From positions 1,832,241 to 1,896,240 of the forward strand of contig NZ_JAUFQF010000004.1 in NCBI RefSeq assembly GCF_030409635.1: a stretch of 64,000 bases of DNA. The letters are read 5' to 3'. Both the position numbers and the translations under genes were made by a program. The DNA is from Vibrio agarivorans. Lineage in GTDB: Bacteria > Pseudomonadota > Gammaproteobacteria > Enterobacterales > Vibrionaceae. This document shows positions 18,857 to 27,674 of this stretch, piece by piece. Under the pieces are notes generated by a model, which was not told the origin of the DNA, did not search any database, and saw nothing but the letters and a program-made list of their open reading frames with translations. The stretch's first letter is position 1; every line of letters starts with the position of its first letter.

Positions 18857-19095
18857 AGTTCAATGCCATGTTAGATAATTCCTTTATGGATCGAATGGTA
18901 GCACATTCACTTTACACAGCCATCCCATTCGGCTCAGGTTGGTTATTTTGAGTGCGGAAAATGGGTAAAACGACAAGCAATTTGCTGTTTGGCGCAAAAC
19001 ATCACAGCTTTTGTGAATATATTGACTTATCTGCGCTTGTTTTTCCTCTGGAAGCTACAGTAACATGCCAGAAGAAACTAATTAGGGAGATAGTC

Positions 19096-19974
19096 ATGTT
19101 TTCAGGAAGTATCGTCGCGTTAATTACCCCTTTCAATCACGATGGTGAAGTGGACTACGTTAGCTTGAAGAAGCTGGTTGAGTACCATGTGGCAGCGGGC
19201 ACAAAAGGCATTGTTGCAGTAGGGACCACGGGCGAATCTGCTACCCTGACTGTCGAAGAGCATGTCAAAGTCGTTCTAAAAACGGTGGAGTTCGCTGAAG
19301 GGCGTATTCCCGTGATCGCGGGCACGGGTGCCAATGCGACTCATGAGTCAGTGACATTTAGCCGATTGCTGAACAATTCAGGTATTGCCGCTTGCCTCAG
19401 TGTGACACCGTACTACAACAAACCGACCCAAGAAGGTCTGTACCTACACTACAAAGCGATTGCTGAAGAGAGCGATGTACCGCAAATCCTGTACAATGTA
19501 CCGGGTCGCACCGCAGTAGACCTAAAACCAGAAACGGTCGCACGCCTTGCTGAAATCGATAGCATCGTGGCATTGAAAGATGCGACAGGTGATTTATCAA
19601 GAATTGCTATTCATCGTGAACTTTGTGGCGAAGATTTTATCTTACTAAGTGGTGATGATGCGACAGGGCTCGATTTTGTGCGTCAAGGTGGCCAAGGTGT
19701 AATTTCGGTAACAAACAACATTGCTGCTGCAGATATGGCAAAAATGTTTGATCTAGCGAAAGATGGGTTGTTCGACGAAGCGGAAGTGATCAATCAACGC
19801 TTGATGACGCTACACAAAAACCTATTTATTGAATCAAGCCCAATCCCAGTAAAATGGGCTGCACATAAACTTGGCTTGATAGCGAATGGTGATCTACGCC
19901 TACCATTGACCCAACTTTCTGAAGCTTCGCAGCCAACAGTGGCACAGGCGATGACAGAAGCTTGTATTTACTAG
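19096..19974 (+). CDS. dapA: 4-hydroxy-tetrahydrodipicolinate synthase
   Basis: DapA condenses pyruvate with aspartate semialdehyde, the branch step to diaminopimelate and lysine. ATG 19096 gives 292 residues, exactly the E. coli length, and follows AGGGAGA; an upstream in-frame TTG at 18952 would add 48 unrelated residues. Motifs are the N-terminal [17 protein letters not shown] (substrate loop), the catalytic Tyr in [22 protein letters not shown] and the Schiff-base Lys in [10 protein letters not shown]. Operon with bamC. dapE, from the same pathway, lies 2 kb downstream on the other strand. Confidence 0.97.
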   Translation: MFSGSIVALITPFNHDGEVDYVSLKKLVEYHVAAGTKGIVAVGTTGESATLTVEEHVKVVLKTVEFAEGRIPVIAGTGANATHESVTFSRLLNNSGIAACLSVTPYYNKPTQEGLYLHYKAIAEESDVPQILYNVPGRTAVDLKPETVARLAEIDSIVALKDATGDLSRIAIHRELCGEDFILLSGDDATGLDFVRQGGQGVISVTNNIAAADMAKMFDLAKDGLFDEAEVINQRLMTLHKNLFIESSPIPVKWAAHKLGLIANGDLRLPLTQLSEASQPTVAQAMTEACIY

Positions 19975-20020
19975 TTTCTTAGTGGCGAATGCTGAGCCAT
20001 TAAGTTATCTATCTTCAAAA

Positions 20021-20041
20021 GTGTCGGCTGCGAGCCGACAC
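20021..20041 (+). promoter_or_regulatory. Stable hairpin between dapA and bamC
   Basis: A perfect 9-bp stem GTGTCGGCT/AGCCGACAC with loop GCG ends 14 bases before the bamC ATG and abuts its ribosome site TAGGAG (20045-20050). There is no T run, so it is unlikely to terminate. It could protect the dapA 3' end or tune bamC translation. The role is inferred. Confidence 0.55.
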
Positions 20042-20055
20042 AATTAGGAGCGAAA

Positions 20056-21072
20056 ATGAAATTTTCTCATCAGCTAGTTGTTGGATCTCTAGCTGTTTTT
20101 GTTTTGTCAGCTTGTTCTGGTAGTGCGTCTCAGCGCCGCCAAGCCAAGGATGATTTTGAATACCTAAACACACCTGAACTGACGGAGTGGAAGGCTGCTG
20201 AAGGCTCACAGGTTGAGGTTTACCCGAATTACCGCATTCCACAAGGTGAGTATCAAGGCGAGATTGGCCGTAGTGTCGATATTCGACCGCCACAGCAAAT
20301 TTTAGAGCTGATCCCAGGTGCGCGAGTTGAGCGCGATAATGGCGAAGCGACGTTGTGGTTGCTGCGTGGTGAAGAGCAAGAGCGCGTTTGGCAGACCATG
20401 TTAGGTATGCTGGCGAATACTAATACGGACATTGTGAACCAAACCAACGATCGAGTAGAAACTGGTTGGGTAACATGGAACTCTGAAGACGAAGACGTAG
20501 AGCTTGGCAGTCGTTATGAGATCACTCGTTTTGAAGCGAACAACCGTTATGGCTTTAAGATTTCATTGATTGATTGGAAAGAAGCCGGCACAGTCAAGCC
20601 AGTGTCAGCGACTAATAAAGAGCGCTACAACGCCTTGATGACCAATCAAGTGACGGCTCGTTATGACCAGCAACTTCGTGAAGAAGCCGAGCGCAAAGCG
20701 CAAGAGTTGGTGAAGCAGATCCCTATCACCATGGGTACTGACCGAAGCGGTCTTCCGGTTATTATTGCACGAACTCAATATAATGTTTTGTGGCAGCGTC
20801 TACCTAGCTTGATGCCTAACATGGGCTTTACGATTGAAGAACGTAACCAGTCTCAAGGTCAAATGAAAGCGCGTTTTGCGGCTCAGGATGATGAGTTCTG
20901 GCAAGAGATTGGCGTCAAGCCAGTTAACCTTGAAGCGGGTGTCTACACCTTCTTGTTTGGTGATCTAGGCAACCGTACCTCAATCAATATTACCGACTCA
21001 AAAGGCAAGCCTGTGGCAGAAGAGTTGCTGCAAGATATGGCGCCGGTCATCGCAGCACTAGTGAGTGAGTAA
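20056..21072 (+). CDS. bamC: Outer-membrane assembly lipoprotein BamC
   Basis: BamC is a lipoprotein subunit of the BAM complex that folds beta-barrel proteins into the outer membrane. The 338-residue protein has a lipobox LSAC with lipid Cys20, an unstructured N-terminal stretch containing DDFEYLNTPELTEWKAAEG (the BamD-contacting segment in E. coli) and two helix-grip domains, about 100-215 and 230-338. It follows dapA as in E. coli (former name nlpB) and is closed by a strong hairpin terminator. Confidence 0.95.
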   Translation: MKFSHQLVVGSLAVFVLSACSGSASQRRQAKDDFEYLNTPELTEWKAAEGSQVEVYPNYRIPQGEYQGEIGRSVDIRPPQQILELIPGARVERDNGEATLWLLRGEEQERVWQTMLGMLANTNTDIVNQTNDRVETGWVTWNSEDEDVELGSRYEITRFEANNRYGFKISLIDWKEAGTVKPVSATNKERYNALMTNQVTARYDQQLREEAERKAQELVKQIPITMGTDRSGLPVIIARTQYNVLWQRLPSLMPNMGFTIEERNQSQGQMKARFAAQDDEFWQEIGVKPVNLEAGVYTFLFGDLGNRTSINITDSKGKPVAEELLQDMAPVIAALVSE

Positions 21073-21095
21073 TAACTTCAGCATGTGCTTACAGT

Positions 21096-21127
21096 AAAAA
21101 AAAAGTCCCTGCAGGGACTTTTTTTTA
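21096..21127. terminator. Bidirectional terminator between bamC and the DUF2897 gene
   Basis: AAAGTCCC and GGGACTTT form a perfect stem with loop TGCA, flanked by about nine As on one side and Ts on the other. It can terminate transcripts from both strands. Confidence 0.92.
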
Positions 21128-21157
21128 TAGCTATTAGATCAAACAGGCTAAGGAACA

Positions 21158-21397
21158 TTATTGGTTGTTAGTGCTCTCTTTAGTCGCCTCTTTCTCAGCA
21201 GATTTAGATTGATTCTGTTGTATCGCATCAATACGCTGCTGGTTTTTTTTCTCAAGCTCACTCAGTTTGTCTAAGTCTGTCATGGTTTTGGTTTTACGCA
21301 TCTGCACTTGAGAGACCTTTCTCAGAGCTAGAATATTGCCGAGAATAAAACCCATTGCCAAAATACTGATGACCCAAGGGTTAGTCAAAAAGCTCAT
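21158..21397 (-). CDS. DUF2897 family small membrane protein
   Basis: A 79-residue protein starting MSFLTNPWVISILAMGFILG, with one N-terminal membrane segment and a charged C-terminal tail (about 35-79) rich in Lys, Glu and Gln. The start at 21397 follows AGGAG; an upstream in-frame ATG at 21412 is less likely. The start lies inside the end of the M15 peptidase gene (17-bp overlap), so the two are translationally linked. The function is unknown. Confidence 0.8.
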   Translation of the reverse strand: MSFLTNPWVISILAMGFILGNILALRKVSQVQMRKTKTMTDLDKLSELEKKNQQRIDAIQQNQSKSAEKEATKESTNNQ

Positions 21398-22079
21398 CGT
21401 GGTCTCCTTCATTTACAGACATCACATAGTGAGTATAGATGCTATCAAAGCGCTTCACGATGCTCTGTTCACCCAGTATACCCTGTCCAGTTAGTGCATC
21501 GAGCATCTGCGATTTGTTGAGCGTTTGCTTGATACTTTGCCAAGTTGCGCGATGGCTAAGGTGCCAAGGTTCAAATTGATAACCGCTTTGTTGACCATCA
21601 TAGGGAAAAAAGAAACCATAAGCGGGGGCATTTTCTTTGAGCCACTGATAGAAAGAGGCTTGGGGGCCAACAAGATACTCTTGCTGATTCAATTGAAGAG
21701 GCTGCGCGGCAGAGGTGAAGTTAGCATCATAGACATCAAAATCACATCCCCAGTGGTGTCGACTGGTTCCGGGCAGGGCTGACCACAATAAAACTAAACT
21801 GACCCTTTCGTCTTCAGACAAAGTGCTGATATCAACGCGTTGGTCATCTTGGTCGAACACTGGACGTGCGCCTTGCATCTTAGCGTTCCAAATCGCTTTC
21901 TGTCGCTCAAAGTCGCGAAAGCCCGAGGCGATACAAAAATCAAACCCAGCGTCATTAGCCGCACGTTTTAATCTCAGTAAGTCTTGCATCGCGCTCGGGT
22001 GGACAAGAAAAAGCTTCTTACCCACAAGGCATTCAACGAGATGTTGCTGAGATGCGCCAATCAGTTCGCTGGGTGTCAT
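21381..22079 (-). CDS. M15 family metallopeptidase (D-Ala-D-Ala carboxypeptidase-like)
   Basis: A 232-residue protein of the VanY/D-alanyl-D-alanine carboxypeptidase fold. The zinc-binding pattern is visible: SRHHWGCDFDVYD (His and Asp ligands) and EPWHLSH (third ligand). IASGFRDFERQKAIW is a family segment. There is no clear signal peptide at the N-terminus (MTPSELIGASQQHLVEC), so the compartment is uncertain. It begins 2 bp after dapE, placing a peptidoglycan-type peptidase directly behind a diaminopimelate gene. Confidence 0.88.
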   Translation of the reverse strand: MTPSELIGASQQHLVECLVGKKLFLVHPSAMQDLLRLKRAANDAGFDFCIASGFRDFERQKAIWNAKMQGARPVFDQDDQRVDISTLSEDERVSLVLLWSALPGTSRHHWGCDFDVYDANFTSAAQPLQLNQQEYLVGPQASFYQWLKENAPAYGFFFPYDGQQSGYQFEPWHLSHRATWQSIKQTLNKSQMLDALTGQGILGEQSIVKRFDSIYTHYVMSVNEGDHDELFD

Positions 22080-22081
22080 AC

Positions 22082-23218
22082 TTATTTCACCAACAGGTTA
22101 AAGAGTGTTTTCTCGTACATATCGGTGAGCTTTTCAAGATCAGGCACACTCACGCACTCGTTGACCTTGTGAATCGTCGCGTTGACTGGACCAAGTTCGA
22201 CAACTTGAGTGCCCATACGTGCAATAAAGCGACCGTCTGAGGTACCACCTGTGGTGAGCAACTCAGGCTGTTTGTGGTTTACTTCTTCTACCGCATCAAC
22301 CACGGCAGTGAGTAGTTCGCCTTTGTCTGTAAGGAAAGGATGACCGCTCAATGTCCATTTCAGATCGTAATCGAGACCGTGTGCATCCAGTGTTGAGTGG
22401 ACACGACGCTTAATGTCTTCGTCTGTCAACTCGGTGCTGAAGCGGAAGTTGAACTGGACTTCAAACTCACCAGGAATCACATTTGATGCACCCGTACCCG
22501 CCGCGAGATTTGGGATTTGAAAGCTCGTTGGTGGGAAGTAGTCATTGCCATTGTCCCATGTTGTCGCAGCTAACTCTGCTAGCGCCGGCAGCGCTTGATG
22601 TACTGGGTTATTTGCTAGGTGAGGGTAGGCTACGTGACCTTGTGTGCCTTTTACTGTCAGGTCTCCGGTGATTGAACCTCGACGACCGTTCTTTATCACA
22701 TCACCAACATGATGAGTGCTTGAGGGTTCACCCACAATACACATATCAATCAGTTCATTGCGTTCCATTAGGGTATCGACAACACGTGTTGTGCCATTGA
22801 TGAATGGACCCTCTTCATCAGAAGTGATCAAAAAGCCAATTGAACCAGTGTGATTCGGGTTTTGTTCAATGAAGCGTTCAACCGCGACAATCATACAGGC
22901 CAAAGACCCTTTCATATCGGCAGCACCGCGACCATGCAGATGGTCTTCGATAACAGTGGGAGTAAAAGGAGGGGTGTGCCATTGTTCTTCAGGGCCCGAT
23001 GGAACCACATCGGTGTGGCCTGCAAAAGCAAATAGTGGTGCCGCTTTGCCGCGTCTCGCCCAAAAGTTCGTGGTGTCTTCAAACACCATTACTTCAATTT
23101 CAAAACCAAGCGCTTTTAAGCGGTTGATCATGACCTCTTGGCAGCCTGCGTCTTCAGGGGTGACTGAGCGGCGGCTGATTAGGTCTTTAGCCAGGGATAA
23201 TACAGGGCTATCTGTCAT
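22082..23218 (-). CDS. dapE: Succinyl-diaminopimelate desuccinylase
   Basis: DapE is a dinuclear zinc hydrolase that removes succinate from N-succinyl-LL-diaminopimelate in lysine and cell-wall synthesis. The 378-residue protein shows [12 protein letters not shown] (metal His and catalytic Asp), [12 protein letters not shown] (bridging Asp), TSDEEGP (catalytic and metal Glu), [11 protein letters not shown] and, near the C-terminus, [11 protein letters not shown] with the last His ligand in NATIHKVNE. It follows the yffB gene, the order known from E. coli. Confidence 0.97.
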   Translation of the reverse strand: MTDSPVLSLAKDLISRRSVTPEDAGCQEVMINRLKALGFEIEVMVFEDTTNFWARRGKAAPLFAFAGHTDVVPSGPEEQWHTPPFTPTVIEDHLHGRGAADMKGSLACMIVAVERFIEQNPNHTGSIGFLITSDEEGPFINGTTRVVDTLMERNELIDMCIVGEPSSTHHVGDVIKNGRRGSITGDLTVKGTQGHVAYPHLANNPVHQALPALAELAATTWDNGNDYFPPTSFQIPNLAAGTGASNVIPGEFEVQFNFRFSTELTDEDIKRRVHSTLDAHGLDYDLKWTLSGHPFLTDKGELLTAVVDAVEEVNHKQPELLTTGGTSDGRFIARMGTQVVELGPVNATIHKVNECVSVPDLEKLTDMYEKTLFNLLVK

Positions 23219-23277
23219 TCTGTTTTCCTTAACGCTGGAGGTGAGTTATTCAGCCTCCAAATCTATGTGTCTGAGAG

Positions 23278-23622
23278 TTAAAATAGAGCTTGATATTGGT
23301 CGGCTTTAAAACCGATATGCAGTTTACCTTCCACCTCAAGAATGGGGCGCTTGATCATAGCCGGAGAGGCGACAAGCAGTTCAATGGCACTGCTTTCATT
23401 GAGCGTTTGCTTCTGCTCGTCACTCAATTGGCGATAGGTAGTACCGCGTTTGTTTACCACGGTTTCCCAGCCTAACTCTTGGCAAAAACGTGTGACTAAC
23501 GCTTGGTCGATACCCTGCTTGCGGTAATCGTGGAAATCGAATGTGACATCATTGTCGCTGAGCCAGCGCTTTGCTTTTTTTATCGTGTCACAGTTAGGGA
23601 TACCGTACATGGTAATCGTCAT
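23278..23622 (-). CDS. yffB: ArsC/Spx family reductase YffB
   Basis: A 114-residue thioredoxin-fold protein starting MTITMYGIPNCDTIKKAKRW, in which the single catalytic Cys lies in the PNCDTIKKA motif of the YffB subgroup. It is immediately upstream of dapE, as in E. coli. The precise substrate is not known. A second member of the same superfamily is at 11663-12007. Confidence 0.92.
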   Translation of the reverse strand: MTITMYGIPNCDTIKKAKRWLSDNDVTFDFHDYRKQGIDQALVTRFCQELGWETVVNKRGTTYRQLSDEQKQTLNESSAIELLVASPAMIKRPILEVEGKLHIGFKADQYQALF

Positions 23623-23946
23623 AGTGCATCCTACTTATTGAAAACTGAAGCAGTGAATGTAACAACGGAGCCCTTGCTGTGTCTAGCGTTTATAGGCACT
23701 TCGCCTGTTATCGTTGTGCAAATTTCTACGTTCCTATATGGCAGCCAGTAACTTGTGGACAACCTCGTTACTGCAGGTTTGATTTGCGAGTTAAGTGAAT
23801 GACAATATTGATAATAACGGTTGCGTGATGTGTTGTGCATCATCTATATATACCAAGTCACACTCCGATTTTTGGTAAAAAGCTGACACTATATTTTGAA
23901 TACAGAGAGCGACAATAAAGACACATTGCGCTCAATAAGGATCATG

Positions 23947-24711
23947 ATGGTAATAAAAGCCACCCGAGATGATATTGAAGAGATTGGCCCCTTTCAGATA
24001 TTTACGCTGATTCTTTCAGTGTATGTGTTGCTAGCTCTACTATTTGAACATCTGTTTTTGCCACAAGAGGATGTGAAACAAATTTTGAGGATGGCCGATC
24101 ACTTTGTTTGCTTCTTCTTTTTACTCGATTTCTCTATTCGTTTTTATCGTGCCAAGAGCAAATGGGCATTTATGAAATGGGGGTGGATAGACTTATTATC
24201 GAGTATTCCAATGCTAGATGCCTTCCGTTATGGTCGTTTAGTTCGCGTAATTCGAGTTCTAAGAATATTGCGCGCCATCCGCTCGGTGAAAGTGTTATTG
24301 ACGTTTGTGCTGCGCTCGCGCATGCAAGGGACGTTTTCCTTGGTTGCTGCGATGTCGATTATTTTGATGATCTTTGGTGCGGTGGGGATATTGGAGTTTG
24401 AGCGTGGTGCTGAAGGCTCAAATATTAATAATGCGATAGATGCGCTGTGGTGGTCGTTCGTCACGATGACAACAGTTGGTTACGGCGACTATTATCCAGT
24501 CACCAGTGGTGGTCGAGTGATAGCGACGATGTTGATGATATCTGGCGTTGGGCTATTTGGTACGTTTACTGGCTTTGTCGCTTCTTGGTTTGTTGAAGAA
24601 GAATCAAGTAAAGATGACCAACAATTAGATGAGCTAAAACAACAGATTACTAAATTGAGCCACCAAATGAATGAGCTTAAAGCCGTAATTGAGCAACAGA
24701 AATGTAAATAA
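23947..24711 (+). CDS. Voltage-gated-type potassium channel (ion transporter family)
   Basis: A six-membrane-segment ion channel. The selectivity filter TVGYGD lies at about residues 176-181 and marks it as potassium-selective. The preceding S4-like helix has regularly spaced arginines (RYGRLVRVIRVLRILRAIRS), suggesting a voltage sensor. The C-terminus is a short coiled coil (LDELKQQITKLSHQMNELKAVIEQQ) that could tetramerise. The start is uncertain: ATG 23947 has AAGGA five bases upstream; ATG 23944 and TTG 23896 (MNTESDNKD) are alternatives. Monocistronic. Confidence 0.88.
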   Translation: MVIKATRDDIEEIGPFQIFTLILSVYVLLALLFEHLFLPQEDVKQILRMADHFVCFFFLLDFSIRFYRAKSKWAFMKWGWIDLLSSIPMLDAFRYGRLVRVIRVLRILRAIRSVKVLLTFVLRSRMQGTFSLVAAMSIILMIFGAVGILEFERGAEGSNINNAIDALWWSFVTMTTVGYGDYYPVTSGGRVIATMLMISGVGLFGTFTGFVASWFVEEESSKDDQQLDELKQQITKLSHQMNELKAVIEQQKCK

Positions 24712-24884
24712 AGTTATCAAATATTAATTCAATATTGGTCGATTTTGTTAATTTTCAATCATTTAACTTGATTCACTTCAATTGATTGCATTTATTTTAT
24801 GTAAGTTGAGAAGATATTTGATCAAAAACAAACAATTACAATCAAGAACGCGAATAATGTTCTAGAGATATTTAGGAGGTATCA

Positions 24885-25166
24885 ATGGAACTGAGTCCTG
24901 TTTTCGCAAGACGTTTGTATATTGCTTTATTAGTGGATAGCGAGGAGCGCCCAAACGTTCCTAAGCTAATTGAATTAACTGGTTGGCCACGACGTACTAT
25001 TCAAGACGTACTTAAGGCGCTTCCTGGCATTGGCATTTCATTAAATTTTGTTCAGGATGGCCGCCGTCATAATGATGGTTACTATCGTCTTTCTGATTGG
25101 GGACCTTTTGATAGTCACTGGGTTGTCTCGAAGAAGACGGATATTGTCACAAGCATTAATGCTTAA
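24885..25166 (+). CDS. Small winged-helix DNA-binding protein
   Basis: A 93-residue protein with a strong ribosome site (AGGAGGT) seven bases before the ATG. Residues about 25-60 form a helix-turn-helix (NVPKLIELTGWPRRTIQDVLKAL) and the following GRRHNDGYYRLSDWG resembles a wing. It has no ligand or dimerisation domain, so the protein is essentially one DNA-binding domain. Targets are unknown. A terminator shared with the convergent lipoprotein gene lies behind. I infer a regulator, but not of what. Confidence 0.78.
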   Translation: MELSPVFARRLYIALLVDSEERPNVPKLIELTGWPRRTIQDVLKALPGIGISLNFVQDGRRHNDGYYRLSDWGPFDSHWVVSKKTDIVTSINA

Positions 25167-25193
25167 TGACTCCATCATCAATGTGTCATATTC

Positions 25194-25219
25194 AAGACCT
25201 GCCATGTGCAGGTCTTTTT
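25194..25219. terminator. Terminator between the winged-helix gene and the DUF4156 lipoprotein gene
   Basis: Perfect 9-bp stem AAGACCTGC/GCAGGTCTT with loop CATGT and a T run on the plus strand. Confidence 0.88.
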
Positions 25220-25263
25220 CATATTATGTGTTGATGAGTTTATTTCTGGTAAAAAGCGACGGG

Positions 25264-25617
25264 TTAACGCTGACACTGATAAGCAGTGCCGAACACTGTA
25301 AATGACGTGACGAAGTCTTGCGGGTTAATCATATATACCGTGTCAGCCCCTAACTGCTGTGCATTGTTGCGTAGGTCATTCACCGCGCCACGGACCATAA
25401 CATCGTTGGTAAAGAACAGATAGCTATACCAATGCCCCTCACTGCCAGTGACATCGCCTAGCCATTGGCATTTTTGTGGGTCAAAGTTACCGTCGATACG
25501 CACTTCAATCTGATCAGCATCGCCGTTTAATGTAGCCATGGGTGTGCTGCAGCCAGCCAGTAGCATCACGACAGTAAAGCAAGATAATATGGCTTGCGTG
25601 ATTTTTGTTGTGTTCAT
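25264..25617 (-). CDS. DUF4156 family lipoprotein
   Basis: A 117-residue lipoprotein: the signal sequence ends in lipobox LAGC (Cys23) followed by STPMATLNGD. The mature domain has DPQKCQWLGDVTGSEGHWYSY and NNAQQLGADTVYMI, typical of DUF4156, which is related to the RcsF-like small envelope proteins. Two further cysteines, in QKCQW and YQCQR, could form a disulfide. The start shares one base with the stop of the upstream DUF2956 gene (TAATG). Confidence 0.83.
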   Translation of the reverse strand: MNTTKITQAILSCFTVVMLLAGCSTPMATLNGDADQIEVRIDGNFDPQKCQWLGDVTGSEGHWYSYLFFTNDVMVRGAVNDLRNNAQQLGADTVYMINPQDFVTSFTVFGTAYQCQR

Positions 25618-25958
25618 TATCTACTCATCCAAAAAGCAATAAATCCAACCCAGCTAATGGCCAGTAATGCCCATGGCAGCAGAGCGAGTTTATTCGAGTC
25701 TTCATTGAGTGTAGGGCTTGGTTGTTGCATTACCAAGTCACTGGAAGTTTTCGCTTTTTCTCTCTTGGCCTGTTTTTTTGCCTTGTCTGCTTTGCGATTT
25801 CTCTCTTTTTGCTGCTTTTTATACTGTGCGATACCTTTAGCGATGCCTTGAGCTATCAGTTTGGTTTGCTCTTTGGTTTGCCCCGCTTTTTGTGTCGCGC
25901 GTGCAATCGACATGGCTTCTGTCTGTGCTTGTTCGGATGGTGAAGTATTTTTATTCAT
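25617..25958 (-). CDS. DUF2956 family protein
   Basis: A 113-residue protein starting MNKNTSPSEQAQTEAMSIAR. The middle (about 45-70) is a highly basic helix rich in Lys, Arg and Gln (KKQQKERNRKADKAKKQAKR). The C-terminus is one membrane segment (LLPWALLAISWVGFIAFWM), so it is a tail-anchored inner-membrane protein. An in-frame upstream start at 26057 is rejected because it would overlap the divergent DUF2919 gene and adds unrelated sequence. The function is unknown. Confidence 0.82.
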   Translation of the reverse strand: MNKNTSPSEQAQTEAMSIARATQKAGQTKEQTKLIAQGIAKGIAQYKKQQKERNRKADKAKKQAKREKAKTSSDLVMQQPSPTLNEDSNKLALLPWALLAISWVGFIAFWMSR

Positions 25959-26043
25959 TTCAGTCTTTTGCAGTAACGGGCTAGGGTATTTGATGACATA
26001 ATACCGCCGCCTCTGTATGAAACCAATGAGAAAGGACACGAAT

Positions 26044-26535
26044 TTGCGATATCCCATGGACCAATATACTGACCACGGTTTTCTAAAAGCACCAATCCTT
26101 TTGATGCTTGGTTGGCTTTTTCTAGCAAGAGCTTGGTTGGTTTTTATTGTCGCTGGAGCGAGTCGTGAAGACGGGGCTAAGATTTTGGAGTGGGTTTATC
26201 CTGACAGCCATATGCTGAAAGTGGGTATGTTACTTGGGTTGCCCTCGTTAGTGTTTATGTGGCTTATTGCGCTGCGTAATCAAGAACGCAAGACAATAAA
26301 CCGTATTGTTAGTGTGGCAAAGCCTGTTACCTTTTTGATGATTTTGATACAGTCAGCACAGACGGGCTACCATATCGTTTTAGAGCGTGGTGTCTTCAGC
26401 TGGTCTCATGGGGTGACGCTCGTTATCATGCTCTGGTTCGGGCTCTATGTCATGAAAAGTAAAACGGTCGTCGACTGCTTAAAGCGTAACGGTTACGAAA
26501 GTGATCGAGTTAATGCACAGTCAAGTAAGCACTAA
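26044..26535 (+). CDS. DUF2919 family inner-membrane protein (YfeZ-like)
   Basis: A protein of about 163 residues with four hydrophobic segments (LKAPILLMLGWLFLARAWLV, MLLGLPSLVFMWLIALR, VTFLMILIQSAQTGYHIV, VTLVIMLWFGLYVM). The DUF2919 signature YPMDQYTDHGFLKAP is at the N-terminus. I place the start at TTG 26044 because AAGGA lies seven bases upstream; ATG 26017 and 26056 are alternatives. It lies next to the yfeX-type peroxidase, as yfeZ does in E. coli. The function is unknown. Confidence 0.8.
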   Translation: MRYPMDQYTDHGFLKAPILLMLGWLFLARAWLVFIVAGASREDGAKILEWVYPDSHMLKVGMLLGLPSLVFMWLIALRNQERKTINRIVSVAKPVTFLMILIQSAQTGYHIVLERGVFSWSHGVTLVIMLWFGLYVMKSKTVVDCLKRNGYESDRVNAQSSKH

Positions 26536-26640
26536 AAAAATGGAATGACTCTATAGCCGAACACTCTCAAGCAGAGTCTTGGGGTATAGATAGATTATGG
26601 GTTGAGAGAATCAGCCTAGCTTGAAAATTAAGGAATAAAC

Positions 26641-27543
26641 ATGTCTGTTGTTCAAACTGCAATTCTTCCAGAAGCGGAACCATTTGCTCAATACACACTA
26701 CTAAAAGTAAATGCCGATGAGGCACATGTGCTTGCAGAACTAAAAGCGCTACCTGCGTTGGTTGAAGAGATTAACTCAAATCAGCCAGGTGCTAACTTGA
26801 CACTCTCGATATCATTCACGCACCAGTTTTGGTCAAAACTCGATGTGGCGATGCCATCAGAGCTTGAGCCATTTGCGCCGCTTGGCGAAGGCGAAGTAAC
26901 GGCGCCCGCATCAGATGTTGATGTATTGATTCACTGTCATTCTCAGCGCCCTGATTTGCACTTCTATGTGCTGCGTAAGTTCATGTCTGCTGTAGAAGCG
27001 TCGGTGACGATTGTGGATGAGACCGTCGGTTTTCGTTACCTAGATTCTCGCGATATGACAGACTTCGTTGATGGTACTGAAAACCCAGAGGGTGAACAGC
27101 GTCGTGAGGTTGCTGTGATTGCGGATGGTGAGTTTGCTGGTGGTAGCTATGTCATGCTGCAACGGTTTATACATAACCTTCCAGCTTGGAACCGTCTGAA
27201 TGTGTCTGCGCAAGAGAAGGTCGTTGGCCGCACTAAACCTGACTCTATTGAGCTTGATGATGTGCCTGCGGCTTCTCACGTTGGTCGTGTAGATATCAAA
27301 GAAGAAGGCAAAGGCCTGAAAATTGTTCGTCATAGCCTACCTTACGGTACAGTAAGTGGCGACCATGGGTTACTGTTTATCGCATACTGTCACACGCTGC
27401 ATAACTTCAAAGCAATGCTTGAGAGTATGTATGGCGTGACTGATGGCAAGACCGATCAACTGCTGCGCTTTACTCACGCAGTAACCGGTGCTTACTTCTT
27501 TGCACCAAGCCAAGAGATGCTGCAAGCCATCAACATAAAATAA
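26641..27543 (+). CDS. yfeX: DyP-type heme peroxidase (YfeX family)
   Basis: Dye-decolourising peroxidases bind heme and oxidise diverse substrates with hydrogen peroxide; the E. coli YfeX protein is cytoplasmic. This 300-residue protein has the defining GxxDG-type motif in MTDFVDGTENPEG (distal Asp), the His-containing AASHVGRVD (expected proximal ligand) and the distal Arg in KIVRHSLPYG. There is no twin-arginine signal. It is monocistronic, followed by a strong terminator whose T run abuts the first flagellin promoter. Confidence 0.94.
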   Translation: MSVVQTAILPEAEPFAQYTLLKVNADEAHVLAELKALPALVEEINSNQPGANLTLSISFTHQFWSKLDVAMPSELEPFAPLGEGEVTAPASDVDVLIHCHSQRPDLHFYVLRKFMSAVEASVTIVDETVGFRYLDSRDMTDFVDGTENPEGEQRREVAVIADGEFAGGSYVMLQRFIHNLPAWNRLNVSAQEKVVGRTKPDSIELDDVPAASHVGRVDIKEEGKGLKIVRHSLPYGTVSGDHGLLFIAYCHTLHNFKAMLESMYGVTDGKTDQLLRFTHAVTGAYFFAPSQEMLQAINIK

Positions 27544-27574
27544 CCCGTTTGTTGTAACGCAGTCCAGATCGACG

Positions 27575-27600
27575 AACCGAGCCAAGTGCTCGGTTTTTTT
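27575..27600 (+). terminator. Rho-independent terminator after yfeX
   Basis: The stem AACCGAGC pairs with GCTCGGTT around CAAGT, followed by seven Ts. The -35 element of the next promoter begins three bases later. Confidence 0.9.
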
Positions 27601-27602
27601 AT

Positions 27603-27629
27603 TAAAGTCTTCAATAATCACGCCGATAA
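27603..27629 (+). promoter_or_regulatory. FliA (sigma-28) promoter of the first flagellin gene
   Basis: TAAAG (27603-27607), a 14-base spacer and a perfect GCCGATAA (27622-27629) match the flagellar sigma-28 consensus. The predicted transcript starts about 40 bases before the ATG at 27675. Confidence 0.85.
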
Positions 27630-27674
27630 CAAATTGGGAATCTTTATTTATTACGACAGCATCAGTTGGGTAGT

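Noticed and set aside
18952-19095. Extension of dapA upstream to a TTG
   Set aside because: ATG 19096 has an excellent ribosome site and gives exactly 292 residues; the upstream part is promoter region.
23623-23943. Minus-strand frame of about 70 codons between yffB and the potassium-channel gene
   Set aside because: There is no ribosome site, the composition is not codon-like, and the region must hold the divergent promoters.
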